Source of the DNA: Andrena cerasifolii | Lineage: Eukaryota > Arthropoda > Insecta > Hymenoptera > Andrenidae | Direction of reading: 5' to 3' | Length of the DNA stretch: 64,000 bases | Assembly: GCF_050908995.1 (NCBI RefSeq) | Contig: NC_135120.1 | Coordinates: 22,271,433-22,335,432 of the forward strand | In this document: positions 48,956-62,552 of the stretch, one piece after another | How positions within the stretch are numbered: position 1 is the first letter of the stretch | Layout of the letters: each line of letters starts with the position of its first letter | The notes under the pieces: model-generated | Database searches by the model: none | Told to the model about the DNA's origin: nothing | Seen by the model: the letters and a program-made list of their open reading frames with translations, nothing else | Program-made: the position numbers and the translations under genes

Positions 48956-51900
48956 TTTACCGATAAATTACATTGAATTCCCCAACTCTCCTGATGTATT
49001 TTCTAAAAAATAGAGCACATACCTAATTAATTACACGCAAAAATACTTGTTAACGCGACACAGGAGAGTAATAAGGGGTCCATATTTTGAAAAGCGACGA
49101 CACATTTCTTCGAATTGCATCCACAAACCGCTAATAACTAAAAAAAACTATAATCGATATACTTACAGGCACAGGAAAGCATGAAAGTTCAGTAACTAAA
49201 GAATAACGAAACTTCGGCAGTGGTTGCGAAGGGGATGCTACGTCGCGGGTACGATTACAATTTAGGACACTCGAAGTAATTAGATATCGGATAAATGACG
49301 ACGCCGCTTTTGTCCCATTATATTTTCCAGCTTTATTATTATTTTATATACTATGAACTAAATAAATTGCAGTTAAAATCCTCATTATGCTACAGACAAA
49401 AATATGATCTAATATTTACAAATGAGGCGTGTAACGCAAGCTTAACAATAAGTTCTCAAAAGTTTGATATACATGTATCGACAAGTTCATTACAAGACGG
49501 CACAGTATGTGGACACGCCTCGCGCCCACTCTCGTTTAAAAATTATCAACAATTACAAGACGGTTCCTCGCAGTGCACGCCGACCTTTACATCGTAGAAA
49601 GTTACATACTGTATAGAAATATCCATGCCGCGCCGCAACACCTCTCTTATGCTGTGCCCTGTTGTAAGGAATCGGTATAATTGTTCGTCTCTTGCGCAAC
49701 GGATAACAAAACTATATCTATTCTGTCCAAGAAACCCTTGAGTTGAAAAAATCTCTAAGACCGTTATTATCCAATTTAATTGTTCGTCACACTATTTACA
49801 TGTGAGTGGTATTCTTCTTCCTTTTTTTCCCCCTTTTTACCTAAAAGTAGCGATAGAACGTAACGTCTATTCTATTTAGAATTAATTATGACGTGCTACT
49901 TTAAAATTAACATTATGAATCAGAAAGCAGAGGAAAAGTGCTTAAATGCTTCTGAATCGAACGGCGAGCGCGTCAGAACGGGGGGAACGAAACGTTTCAT
50001 TGTACAGCAGTTGTCAGAGGGCGAGTTCTCGCGCGAATGAACATGATGGGTATTTATCGCTACGTGATTCGGAAATCATTGGTTTCCACTTTGTTTTTCC
50101 CCTCTGTTTAGAAACGTTTAACCATCGTCGCTTTTATGGCATGACACACTCCTTATTCTATGTTACATGTACGATAAGATACTTGGCTGCGTTCGAAATG
50201 ATACGTCGCACGGGGGGGCGTTTTGGCGAAGGGGTGAAAAATTCCATACGGCGAATGGGAACGTAAGCGGAGGGGTGGGGGGGACTCGCGTGACGTCGGG
50301 GGTGGGTTACTCGCCACTGTGTCCATCGGTCGAGTCTCTAATTACACCCAGGCGAAATTAACACGCGCAGATGGATGAATAATTGTCAAAAATCATCGGC
50401 AACCAGCGGCGTATCTACGTAGTCCTGCTTGGTTTCGACCGGTTCCCACGTTATCGCTTCCCTCTGAATCACTTTGCGTGCTCGAATCAATACGGGAGAG
50501 TTCATTAACATCGGTTTTATTAACATAAGGTCTACAAAAATTATTGCGTGTTACATTTCGTTACACCTCTCAGCGTTAGTACGTCGGATCGTTTCCTTAC
50601 AATTTCACACGCACCGACACGTTTGCGGCAACAATTAGGACAGCGTCTCAAATAATGTACTTAACATTCGCCATATTCTACGCAGGACGGCCAGTTGAAA
50701 AACCTTTTTACACATTCCCCCTTATCGATGGGACCAAAGACGAATTTATTGTTAGCTCCGGGGACCGTTCGGAAAGAAATTACCGGTCGACGCAGCGAGC
50801 GGCTCGGTCTGCCTTGAAAGCGTTTTGAATTCCAAACAGGAGTCCTATGTTTAAAGAAAGGGAAGGCTACTCGTCGCTCGAGTGATAGTAGAGATGATCG
50901 GAAATTTTATACAACGATCTGCTTTAGATCTAAACGGTAGGCGTTGCGTTCGCGGGTTCCAAGTAAATTATACATCCCGATTTGCGTATAAAATTATAGT
51001 TCGCTTTGTACACTTTTCTTTTGTTTTTCAAATCGAGAATCCTGGCGCGCCGATAAGAATCGCGCCCGACAACACGAACGTCCCACGTTTCCACGGCCGT
51101 GTTACGACCCGCTGCCTCGCCGGACAACGAGATACTCTACGGTCACGTTTCGACAACGTCAACATTGAACAACACGGAATTTCTAACGATTTCTCTATTC
51201 TTCAACGCAGCTCACGCGGATAATCAATTGAGGGGGGGGGGGGGAGAGGTGACGTCGCGGGGGGGTTGGGATTCGTATCAGCTTGGAATGTGTTTACGAG
51301 CAAACTGTTTGGCGGTCGATTTATTTTTAGGCGATCCCTTGAGCAGAGACTTTCTTGACGTTTCACCACTGTGGCTATTCTCGCGGATCGTTTTGATTTT
51401 TAAATTTGATGCGTTCCATTGATTCAACCTGTTTGCTGGATGCGATAAGATTACGAGTCTCTTTGTGATCTGGAATACAGAAGGTATTCGGGATGTTTTC
51501 GTTGATTCACAGTGTGCCTGTGATGGTCGCTGAATCAGCCTCGCTATAGTCTGGACAAAAGCAATTGGCTGCTCAAGCTTCTTCTCGCAAACGAGGAGGA
51601 GTTTTAGGAAACACTGTAAGTGCCGAAATTAAGAAGAAAACTTTTCACCGGAAAACGTTCTAGGTGCCAATAGGAATGCTACAATGTAGGATTTGATTTC
51701 TGGCACTCACAGTGCTTCTCGGATCTCTCAAAATGTTTGAGCACAGTAACGTTGTCGTGGAGCAAAATATATTTAGCTACTCGTACCATACTCTACTTCT
51801 TTTACACACAGAGAAACGAGCAAGATCGTTTGAAAGGAAACGTAGTGTCACCAGAAGCAGTTCATTATTCCCTCCATTAATTTCCTTTATCTTCGCGTAG

Positions 51901-54900
51901 GAAAGAGCTCCGCCCCAACTTCTCCTGACTATAGCGAGCAAAGTATTCCACCACGAACGAAGAATGTCGATGGGTACGTTTGATCGAACTTGTCCAGCGT
52001 GAATTGGGCTCGACTACAGCTTTCGGTTCGCGCGAGACAAGAGAGCCGGGCGGCAGGTCGTTCATCGTCCTCGACGGGACTCTTTTCGTCGCCGCGGAGA
52101 TAGATCACGCGCACGTTCGAGCACAATGGAACGGAACACGTTTTACAATTCTACAATCGCGGGGGACAATGCTGTCCGCGCGCGGCGAGGATCCCGACCT
52201 CGTTGCTCTCCTCCTTCACCGTCTCTCCGCGGCGCACGCGATGGAAATCTGTAATCAGCTCGTTCCGCGCTAAACACCATTAACGAGAATCGCTGTGGCG
52301 ATACGCTTCCCCGTTCGCACGATGCGCGCCGGACTTCTGCGATCGATTTCACGAAAATCGCTTGCACGTCGTCCAGCGCACTTCCACCGAGGCGCGTGTA
52401 CAAATAAACCTACGCTTCGACCCTTATCCGCTAGGATTTTGATATGACGTAATGCGTTAAGTATATTCCTCCAGGTAGACTGCGCATGTTTATTTCATTT
52501 TCTTTTTTTGTTCGTATTCAAGAATACCGTTTTCGTCTTTATTCGAGTGTCTTCGTCGTTTCTAGCTTCTTTTGTCTCGGTTTAAACAGCAAAGAGAAGG
52601 GGGGTGGTGGCTCGCACGTAGCGCTGGGCCAGACTGATCGCTTGCAACTTCTTCTTCCCTCCCTCGGTCGAATATCATTCGAGTCTGGAGGATTCTCGGA
52701 GCCCAGATCGGCCCGCGGAGTTTCGACGCGGCTCGCTCATGTTCGCAAGAAAGCAATTGTGCTCGGAGACAACAGGTCCGCGAAGATCTTCAAGGGTGAA
52801 TCCCTTCAATTCTCGAGACTCGAATGGTATTTTAGGTGATCGCCATCTGCCGCCTCGAAGCCCGCCGCCAGCCAGAGTCGCGACAGTTTAATATTATACA
52901 CTCTACGATTACAATTAACGAATCCTTTCTCCTTCGCGATCTCCTTGGAAGTAGCTTCCCACGGGCGCTCGAAGTCCCCGTCTCGTCGGCCAGCTAGCGG
53001 CTGCGACGCGCGTATTCTCGTGGCGTTTCGGTGAGATCATATCAATCGTATCGAGGTACCGACGAAATCAAAATGAGAACAACGGACGTTTAATATAGAC
53101 ACAGAGAGAGAGAGAGAGAGTGAGAGAGAGAAAGAGGGACGGGGAGGACTACCGCTAGAAACATTTCCGGGACAAGATGGGACCGTGTCGAGTGATCTCT
53201 ACTTCGCGAAACACTTTTATACAAAGGACCTTACATGCGCGCCGAACAGTGGCGAGGTTTCCAGGGCGCACGCGCCAACTACAGATTGAAAGGTGGGCGT
53301 AAAACTTCGTCATTCTTTTTTTCTTAACTGCGCCTGCGAACCTCGTTATTGTTCGGCACACATATACGCGTATCCTGACAACGTTTGAGATAACTCGATT
53401 CTAGAATTTGAATCCGCCTGCTCGAAGGAGACGCGCCCCCTTCGCGTGGAAAAGGAGCTCCGACGGCGACGCTTTTTCGTTTCCCTTTCATCCACGTTCT
53501 TCCTCCACCGTACCTTCCAAGACTTTAAAGTAATATTGTAACGTCAAAGGAACTGTACAGCAAGCTTGGTTACAGAGCGATTCCTTGTTTCGTGCGCGAC
53601 GCGACTGTGCGCGTCCAACAGAGCTGAAGTCCTCGGGACTCGGCTAGATGGATCCCCGGGGGGATGGTGCCCGGACCGTCGGCGAGATGATCGGACGAGA
53701 CCGCCCGTCGAACGCAGGCTCGCGCGCCGAGCCTCTTTGTCGCGTGTCCACACCCTCGGACACGGTTTCGTGGGTCTTTTTCCTCTGATAGTCCATGTAC
53801 AATGTGATGTGTTTATTCGCAACTTTAAAACTTACGTGCTAAACAATTTTGTTACTTTATAAACAGCATTTATAGGTAAGTCTACTTAGTCTTAACATTA
53901 TTTAGAAAATAATAGAGAAGGGGAGAAGAGAGAGAGAGAGAGAGAGAGAGGGGGAAACGCGAACGAACGAGGGCGACGGTGCTCTGCGAGATCTTGGCCA
54001 ACGATCGATTTCTGCGTGTAGGATGGAGCACGGCGGTAACGGCGGATCGTGAGCTGTCCCGGTGCATGCCCGGCTGGTGGAAAGCTCGATAATAAACACG
54101 AACGCAGCTGAGATTATTCGTACGGCTCGAGGGGGATCTCGGTACTCGCGGAGTAAGTGGATGGATCGTCTGCCGGATGTTCGTTACGGAATAAATTAAA
54201 TAAAGACACGTACTTGCTTCGTGAATTTTCGATCGGTTCCACTACGTAAGAACATTATTATATTATATACACGTGTTACGCATTCGGTAAAGAGTCGTAG
54301 TACATTACAGGTATAGTATAGTTGTGAGTATAGAATAGGCTACAACTAATCGTAAAACGGTTCACGGTCGTGTACCTAACTATGTAATAATCAATACCTC
54401 GAAATGGGTGGTATATTCGCCTATCAACGTGAATTGATCGTCTCGGTCTATGAGTGACGTTCTAGGCCCGATCGATTTAAAAATGGACGGGGGAGGGGGA
54501 TGGTGGTGGTGGTGCGCGGAGGGGGTGGAAACAGAACAAAGGGGGAATCAAAGTGCGACGACAGGGCTGGACGGGGAAGGTGGAGGACGATGGGGATGGG
54601 GCGAGGTATGAAGGACAGAAGGTGCTAACAGGAAATATATTTGAGTTTTTATTTAATTCATAACTACCATTAGAGATCCAATGTCCTTTCATTTCATTTT
54701 TTTCCTCTGTAATCTTATCCAGAATACTAAACTCTCAAAGTGGCGTCATAATATTACTTTAAATTCATGATAATAAAGTCTATCCGTATGAGAGTTTTTA
54801 ACTGTGTGTCAACATGTTCTCATACCATCATATATATATATATATAATATATATTTTATATAATTTTAATAATAGTATGTATATATATATATATATAATA

Positions 54901-55879
54901 TATTCACTACCTGCATTATCACAACATAAATTTACTCTCTTCGCGGACCTTTCAAACGCGACCCACACTCATTCTTCCTACGCGTCATATACACATACAC
55001 ACGCGACATATACACACGCTCCAGCGCAAACACGTGCACTCGATAAACATACGCTCGCAATCCCGTCTACGTATAATTACTATAACGCTGCGGTAGTCGG
55101 ATAGTTGGTTGAGTTTCCTAAGCACTGTAGCGCCGTTCCAGAGAGCTCTCTCGGCCGCTCGCTCCTCCATCCAAGGCTCTACCTTCTTCCTAATCTCTTT
55201 CAGAAATTTATCTTGCTAATTAGAGTTTCACGTCCCGCGCAGGAGATCTCGCGCCCGTCGAATAGCGCGACCTCTCCCCCCGTTTCGCACACCCGTGGCT
55301 TCCCCGCGGTCCTACAAGCTGTCCCGCGACGATCTCCCGCTGCGGTGCCTCATAAATAGACCATTTCCTTTCTTCTTTCGGTTAATCGGGCACACGCACA
55401 CGCACACGCACACGTCGATCAATATACATACGCCTGATTGCCGCGGAAACGGAGCGCGGGCAGCGGCTGCGGGGAGGGGCCTCCGGCCGCGTTGATCCGA
55501 TCCTCGTTCTCGCGCTGCCAACGCGATAGATCCTGTCTGAGAAATTGTCTAAAAAACCAGAGGACGATCTAGGAGTTCGCCTGGGACGGCGGCGAGCGTC
55601 GTCGTGTTCGCCGTTTCCTGTGCACCGCGGCCGAGCCGACGCGACGCGTCCGCTCGCACCGGTGACAACCGCGTCGCGGTCTCGTTCCCTCTCCTGCCAT
55701 TCGTTCCTTCCCTCGACGCACATTCCTTCCCCTCCCGCTACACTGCTCACGAGCTCAGCCACTAACAATCATACACCAGCATAAAACCTTAGAAACCATG
55801 GCTCAGCCTGAAGAACGCGTGCGCTGGCTCAGCGCGCCGAACGACACCTCGACGATCCAGGGCAGCCGGGCGTTGTTTT
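48956..55879. other. Long region without recognisable genes, partly possible UBL3 3' UTR
   Basis: No frame here has domain support. Microsatellites occur: (AG)n at 53100-53136 and 53926-53950, (AT)n at 54833-54900 and (CACACG)n near 55390-55412. G-rich tracts lie at 50260-50310 and 51230-51265. Because UBL3 reads leftward and ends at 55880, its 3' UTR must begin here; a minus-strand AATAAA lies at about 54648. How far the UTR extends cannot be told. Confidence 0.4.
51595..51720. mobile_element. Short inverted-repeat MITE (AACACTGTAAGTGCC family), copy 1
   Basis: Ends GAAACACTGTAAGTGCCGAA and TTCTGGCACTCACAGTGCTTC are inverted copies. The sequence matches the element at 62553-62682 (AGGAGT, then AACACTGTAAG and GCC). 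It has no coding capacity. Confidence 0.6.
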
Positions 55880-58800
55880 TTAAAGTATGTTACAGGAAGC
55901 TGAGCAGCAACTACTCCCGCCGCCTTTACTCTTTTGCCTTTGATCTGCAACACAGAGAACGGGCGTTTCGTTAGCAAAGATAGATCCTTCCCCGTCGCGC
56001 AAACTAGATTCTAACAACCCGCCATTCAGGTGCGGACGATTCCGCTGCGAGCAATGCGAGTGGGGGTGGAGAGGCTTAAGCAGAGAGGGCAATGAGATGT
56101 TTGGAGCCAAGAATATGAAGAGGGGTGTGGAAAGAGTGTGTATCGAATAGGAGTGTTTGTTTGGGGTCGGCGAGAAGTGTTAAGGGTAGTTGGAGCGCAG
56201 CGAGAGCCACGGCTTCTGAGAGACTCTACAGTGGGAAGAAAATCAATTGGCCTCTCAAGGCCTACCCGTGCTTTGAAACGTCCAGCTTTGCCACATGCTT
56301 CGCGGGGAGCACAGTTTTCATTCAGGGGGTGGAGGTCCTTCTCAGGAATGAGAAAGATACTTCAAGTTCACCTTTTTTTTTTATAATTTTAAGCTTATTT
56401 TTAAGCAGCAATTTTCTTCATTCCCGTTAAAACGAGCCACCGCGATTTTGTTGGAATCTCTCAAATATCAGAGCTACCTGAATTTCTCCCAGCTCCCCTG
56501 GGCTCTCATTTCGAACGGACCCGAACATTTCGAGTCCTCTCCGGCGAGTATTCATTCCGAGGGGGAGCAGCGTTATGCATTGCAACGCGCACGTTCATCA
56601 TTCCTACTAAACGCAACGTTTCCGCCCCGCGGCGAGCCGCAATTCTTTTCTGTGCGCGAAGGACCGTTGTCCTCGACTTCTGCAGGCGAGCCGTAAACCG
56701 AGGTAATATTTTTCTTTCCTCCGCTTCGTTCCTCCCGAAGAGAACCCGGGGCAAGTATCGCTGTAAATCGCCGTGGCTGCCCGAGCGTAAAGGGTATTTG
56801 TCAGTGAAAAAACAACGACCGCAATATCGGCAAGTAAACAGCAATTAAGTACTACCATCTATCCGTGATATTTCTCAGCGTGTCTTCGGTCTCGATGAGG
56901 TAGGAGCATGGGTTTGAAGGCTCGCGGAGACATGGATCAGGGAGTCACTACGGATTTGGGGTACTTGGATTTTTCTACTAGCTGTCGGTGGAATATTCGG
57001 AGTCCACGGATTGGATGTGCATGTATTGGCCGTTTGGGAGGAGACCTGTAATTGGCGAAAACTTCAATTCCAGATACGCAACGCTGTTTTGTACATTAAT
57101 TGCCATGGTACCTTATTACTATTATTACAATATCTTCGTTGTAATTCGTAAGGTAATTACACGGACACGAGTCCCTTGCAAAATTCACCACAACGCTCAA
57201 CTGAATCCCCCTCTTACCGCTATAGGAGAATTTGAATAGCACTTGAGGGAGATTCCACGCGAAATCGGACACTTTTTGGGGTAACATTTCGGATGTGGCT
57301 GAAATTTGAATATGTTGTAGTCTTTGGGGATATATAAACATATCTCGAAGGATTTTTGACAGTTTTGAAAAATGTCGATTTTACAGCTGTTTGAAGGTAA
57401 GTGCTAACTTTTTATTTTAATAAATTATAACTATGGAAGTAGTAAAGGGATGGAGATGAGGTTTACTGTGATTTGTAGAAAAGACATTGAAGTTTTAAGA
57501 AAAAATTACTTCAGTTTCAGAAACAATTTTTTTTAACCATTTTTGTGCAATTATTTTAAACAAATGCAGTTTTTTAACAAAGGGCGCGATTTTAAAAATC
57601 TGAAAATAGCAGAATATAGTTCTATCCTTCCATTTCATGGTCTAATTGTCAAAAATATGGGCATTTTAAAATTGGCCTTGTAAAAATTGTCGAAAGTTGA
57701 GTCAAGCGGCTATACCTGATATTCTTATACAGGATTCTCGAAAATTTACTTCATTCCTAACCTTGTATACCATATGGTTGAATTTGTCTTGACAGTCGCT
57801 TTCAAATATATAGAATTCCATTTAAAAAATTAAAAGTCACCCTCGTTTCAAGGAAAATATTGCGAACACCAAAAATTCAGATACCGTATTATGTTGGATA
57901 TAAAAAACAGTAAGAGTTTTCCTCCTTCAATTTTTTTCAAATACTTACCAATTTCGAGAATCCTGCATAAGAATATCAGATATAGCCGCTTGGCCGCTGC
58001 GAGTACCGCGGTGCTACAAGGCCAATTTTAAAATGCCCATATTTTTGACAATTAGACCATGAAATAGAAGGATAGAACTATATTCTGTTTTTTTTCTTCA
58101 GATTTTTAAAATCGCGCCCGTTGTTAAAAAACTGCCTTTGTTTAAAATAATTCCACAAAAATTGTTCAATTTTTTTTTAAACTGAAATAATTTTTTCTTA
58201 AAACTTCAATGTCTTTTCTACAAATCGCCGTAAACCTCATCTCCATCCGTTTATTACTTTCATAGTTATAATTTATTGAAATAAAAAGTTAACATTTACC
58301 TTCAAACAGCTGTAAACTCGACATTTTTAAAAATTGTCAAAAATCCTTCGAGATATGTTTATACATCCCTAAAGACTACAACATATTCAAATTTCAAAAA
58401 CACATCCGAAATGTAACTCCAAAAAGTGTCCGATTTCGCGTGGAATGTCCCTTGAACGAGTTCCGTCGGGATTTACGGTTGTTTAGCATGAAAGGGTGCA
58501 AAGGGCCGGACGGTTGTTGGACGGCGATATGGAAGAGGTCGATAGCTTACCTTGGGAATTAGGCTCGGGAAGATTCTCTCGCGAGACCAGATGCATCACC
58601 GTGGTTTTCCCGAAAGGAAGCCCAAGAGCACCGAGCGTGACATTGCTGTGCAGAAAACGTCCCTGGTAGATTAACCGCAGGATCTCCGCTTTGGCGACCG
58701 CCTCTTCCGCCCAGTCTGAAAGACAAAGGAGCCGCCCTATCAGACACGGCCTCGCCTTGAATATTTTCAGAGTTTCCCGCGGCACGGGGAAAGAACCGTG

Positions 58801-60118
58801 CACCCGCTGGGCCGGAAAACGCGGACACTTCGTCACGTTGATAATTTCATCAGCCCCTTTCCGCCTGGCTGCGAGCACCGACCCTTTATTTTCCACCCCC
58901 CATCCCCGTCTGGATTCGTGAGCGTGGAAAGTACGAAGTAGAAACAGATTCAACCCTTAAACTATGAAACTACCCCGTTCCTTAAACCGTCTCCCAGAAA
59001 GTGTTTAAAAAGAAAATTGAAGTTCAAGCAGAGAGTGGATTGGATGTCAGAATATTTTTTTCAGGGATGTTGGACCATTACGTTTCCAAGTTCGCTCGTC
59101 GATACGACCACGGGATCGAGGGAGTTTCGAGTGACAGATTAGCGGGTCCCGCCGTTTAATCGGACCCTGCCTTACGTCCATTGTTCCCGAGACGTTCGAT
59201 TACACAGTTCGACAGCCATCTGGACCCGTAACATTCAATAGCCGTCTTCTTATAGGTTTTCGTGCCGCGAAAACGAATCCGCAAACCGTTTGTCGCCATC
59301 ACCCTCGGTTTTTGAGAAATTCGATTTTGAAAAAATTTGCAAATTTTCAACTTTGAACATCTTTTGTGTCGAAACGGTAATACTTATTCGGTTGCTTGTT
59401 GCGCCAAATTATTCTATGAACCCTCCCGAATACAACGATATAAGTTATTATTGCATTGTGAACAGTTAAATATGTTTAAGCATCGATCAAAGGGAAAAGG
59501 ACGCCCGAAATGCACCCATTTTTGAAGATATCTTTCAATTTATTTCCAAAACTAAGGGTCTAGGAGGAAAAATCTTCAAAAATGGGTGCATTTCGGGTGT
59601 CATTTTCCCTTTCACCGTTGTTTAAAACCGCATAAGTATCACCGTTTCGACAGAAAAGATGTTCAAAGTTGAAAATTTGCAATTTTTTTTCAAATTCGAA
59701 TTTCTCAAAAACCGAGGGTGATGGCGACAAACGGTTTGCGGATTCGTTTTCAGGGGACGAAAAGCTGTAAGAAACAGCTGTTGGATGTTACAAGTCCAAA
59801 GAAGAAGTGAAACTTTGTCGAACTGTGTTATCGAGCGATTATCTCGCGAATGCACGGGGACGGCTGACAAAGCGGGGAGGTCCGTTTTCACGGCTCTTAT
59901 ATTTAAAAGCGGCGGCGATTCTCGAGGGGCCCTGGCCCGTTTTAAACGGACGGACGCGTACGCCGAGCCCGCGGTAACGAATCGCGACGAAGTGGCAACG
60001 GTAACTCACCTTCCGGCCAGTTTTCAAACACATGGTGCGCTATGTCCCCCGCGGAGTCGCTTGGACTGAATAGGAACTCTTTTGTCTTACCGCTGACAAG
60101 AATGAGGCGTAGATTTAT
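55880..60118 (-). CDS. UBL3: UBL3, membrane-anchored ubiquitin-fold protein (first exon missing)
   Basis: Three minus-strand exons join in phase: 60118-60010 (INLRLILVSGKTKEFLFSPS), 58715-58551 (DWAEEAVAKAEILRLIYQGR, then FLHSNVTLGALGLPFGKTTV and MHLVSRENLPEPNSQ), and 55944-55880 (DQRQKSKGGGSSCCSASCNIL, stop). Order and residues match UBL3/MUB proteins, whose ubiquitin fold is anchored to the plasma membrane by prenylation. The C-terminus ends in CNIL, a CAAX-type box, with further cysteines just before it as in relatives, where palmitoylation is possible. The short first coding exon (start Met to about residue 9) should end in phase 0 to the right of 60118 but was not found; it may lie beyond the window. 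Two large palindromic elements sit in the introns. Confidence 0.92.
55944..58550 (-). other. UBL3 second intron
   Basis: Apart from the 57247-58451 inverted-repeat element, no gene is recognised. Open frames at 56125-56860 occur on both strands and have no domain. An ATG frame at 55798 runs antisense across the last UBL3 exon and is not called. Confidence 0.4.
57247..58451. mobile_element. Long palindromic MITE, 1,205 bp, in a UBL3 intron
   Basis: The ends GGGAGATTCCACGCGAAATC and its complement enclose two arms of about 500 bp that match over most of their length (CATATCTCGAAGGATTTTTG, CATCTCCATCCCTTTACT and others), with a loop around 57760-57960. TTGA flanks both sides (57243-57246 and 58452-58455). 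There is no transposase frame. The class is not clear; a 4-bp duplication is compatible with a piggyBac-like variant. Confidence 0.85.
59195..59835. mobile_element. Palindromic MITE, about 640 bp, in a UBL3 intron
   Basis: Inverted arms pair CGATTACACAGTTCGAC-like ends and GCGGATTCGTTTT, GGTGATGGCGACAAACGG and AGATGTTCAAAGTTGAAAAT with their complements. The centre at about 59520-59560 carries GGGTGCATTTCGGGTGTC and its partner. No coding frame or clean duplication was found. Confidence 0.75.
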
Positions 60119-60387
60119 CTGGAAAACAGGAAAACACAACACCATTAACATCATCGACACCGCAGAGCCCTCGCGACAACCCCCACCCCCGTCAAGAATC
60201 ATTAAAAAAAAGGCGAGAAGCCTCGACGCTCCCGTGTCGCAATTACGGAGAAGGACGCTGCTCGCCGTAATTCGCTAAACAGAGCAATAATTTCGTTCGT
60301 TAAAGCTCTCAAGGCTCCCACTCCCTCGGCCCACTGATATCCCAAGGACCAGCGCCGCGCGCTTTGCCTTCCCGCGATATTAACTTA

Positions 60388-60811
60388 CAAGGGAAGATCC
60401 CGAACCCGAAAATTCAAAAAATTCTGAAACTTTGGGAATACGTAGTGGATTTCCTCCTGATTACAACGCAATTTTTCTTTGCTGCTCAAATTCAATCGAA
60501 GCGTGTGAAATTAACCCCCGAAAATTCGGCTATTTTCCGATTTTATTTTCTAACTCGCGAAATATAAGAGATAGAAAAAAAGTATCAAGGCAAAAGTTAC
60601 TTATTTTAATTAGATCTATCATTTGGTAAAAAAATTATTTTACAGTTCACGAGTTATAACGGAAAATAACCGGATTTTCAGGGGTCAATTACACCCCCTC
60701 AGAGTGAATTTGGGCAGCAAAGAAAAATTGCGTTGTAATCAGGGGGAAATTCCCTACATATTCACTTAGTTTCAGAATTTTTTGAATTCCCGGGTTCGGG
60801 ATGTTCCCTTG
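60388..60811. mobile_element. CAAGGG-family MITE (PIF/Harbinger-like), copy 4
   Basis: Ends CAAGGGAAGATCCCGAACCC and its complement, flanked by TTA (60385-60387 and 60812-60814) in the same C...G context. It lies to the right of the UBL3 exon. Confidence 0.9.
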
Positions 60812-62552
60812 TTAGAGAGGCAAGCTCAGCCACAAGGTAACACCGCGGTGCCCCTGTCCCTACGCGTGTCGTAATTCCCGTTTCTTTCAAAGCCACCCTT
60901 AATCCGCGCCCTTCTCGCCGTACACTTTGAATCACAAATGTCGCGGCCCTTCGAGGCGTATCTCTCCACCGCGCGTTTAACTCCGAGGGTCCCCGCCGAC
61001 CCAGAGGGAGCCGCTTTGCGTTTCAAGGACGAGGGAAGAGTGTGTACATACTCGCTCGAGGAGCGGCGAAGGAGAGGCTTCGGGAACCGCGACGGTATTT
61101 ACGGTTCACCGTGTACATATACGTCTCTTATCTGTCTCCACCCGTGGGCCGTATGAAAAGGAATTAGACCCGGTGACTTCGCCCTAAACCTTTAAGCCTG
61201 GCTGTTGCGTTCTGGTCACGTAGTCGCGCCTTCCAGCGGTAAACATGTCGAAAAGCGACATTTTTCTACGGACGCCGAGCCGGGGCTGTGCTGGGGCGCG
61301 TTGGGGATGCTGGGACTTCCGGGTGTGGAGGCGGAGACGGTCGCAGGGCGCGCGAAGTTAAATGAGCTTAGACTAGAAACTTGGCGCGACGCGCAATGAG
61401 AATTCTTCGCTTTGGAGTTGCTATATGCACATGGAAACTTTGACTACTGCGCGATGGTAAAACGTGAAGCATTGATGCGTCTCTTCCGGGGGTGTGTTCG
61501 CTGCTAAAAGTTAGGATCAACTGGGTTAACGTGTTGACAGTAAAGGAAACCATCGAGCATCGATACACTCTTCAGCACCCGTCCCAAAGTGTTAATGAGC
61601 CACTTGCGATCAGCCCATCCATTGATTTCGAGATAAAACACTCCCTCGGACCAGCCGGCTCGTTTCTCACACGAACAGAGGGTCGTAATTCGTGCGTTCA
61701 GACGGCATAAGATCCTGTTAACGAGTGTTCAATTGCCGCGGACGGGACGGGCACGTTTCATTCGCGCGACGACGGGGACAATTAAGAGCGTATTAATCGT
61801 CTCGGTCTCTCCGCTTTTTCTTCGCGCCCCCTCCCCCGGCGCGTTTTCACGCCCGACGGATTACGGTCAGTGGCCGTTCTACGACGGGGACGCAAATTCA
61901 ATTACCGTCCCGCGCGAAGACTGGCCAACATAAATAATTACCGACGAAGCCGGACTCGCGGTCGCGCTGAAGGGGGTTGCTCCATGACCCTCTCTGCGGT
62001 CCCTGCGGTCGCGAGAATCCGCTACGAGTTGCTCGGGCATAAATCATTGTCGCCCAACGGGCAACGAATTATCGTCCCCTGGCGGCCAAAGCGGAGGCGG
62101 TCGTCCCAATTTCTCCCTTGGACAATCCGCCGATCGATTCGAATCGGTTCCGACCTTGCTCGAAACCGGGGGCTCTCCAAAGTCCTCGGTATAGTCCCGG
62201 AAATCGGGAGGATTTGGAAGACTAAAGGACTGGGCAGACATATCAGTTCCGTGAGTGTCGGCGGTCTCTTTGGGCCAGTGTCAGTAACTGACACGGACAA
62301 GTGTGAACTGCTCCATTCTAAAACAGGGGAACGATATTTTCCATCACTCAGCCGTCACGGAATTGATATGCGTAGACCTTACCAGGCCGTCGCGCATTCT
62401 GAATCGTCGCGAATCGACGAAATTAATAGTAACTAATTATTGATTTGTTTATAAACTTTTCTATTCGTAAAATAAGCGACTGCCTTTATTCTCCTTCGGC
62501 TCTATCGAGGTACAAAACAGAATCGAAACGGGAGCTGTGAAAGTGGAATTGA

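Noticed and set aside
55798..55974. ATG frame starting MAQPEERVRWLSAPN
   Set aside because: It runs antisense over the last UBL3 exon, is short, and has no domain.
61870..62436. 188-codon plus-strand frame
   Set aside because: Arg/Ser-rich with no motif, and overlapped by open frames on the other strand in the same G+C-rich stretch.
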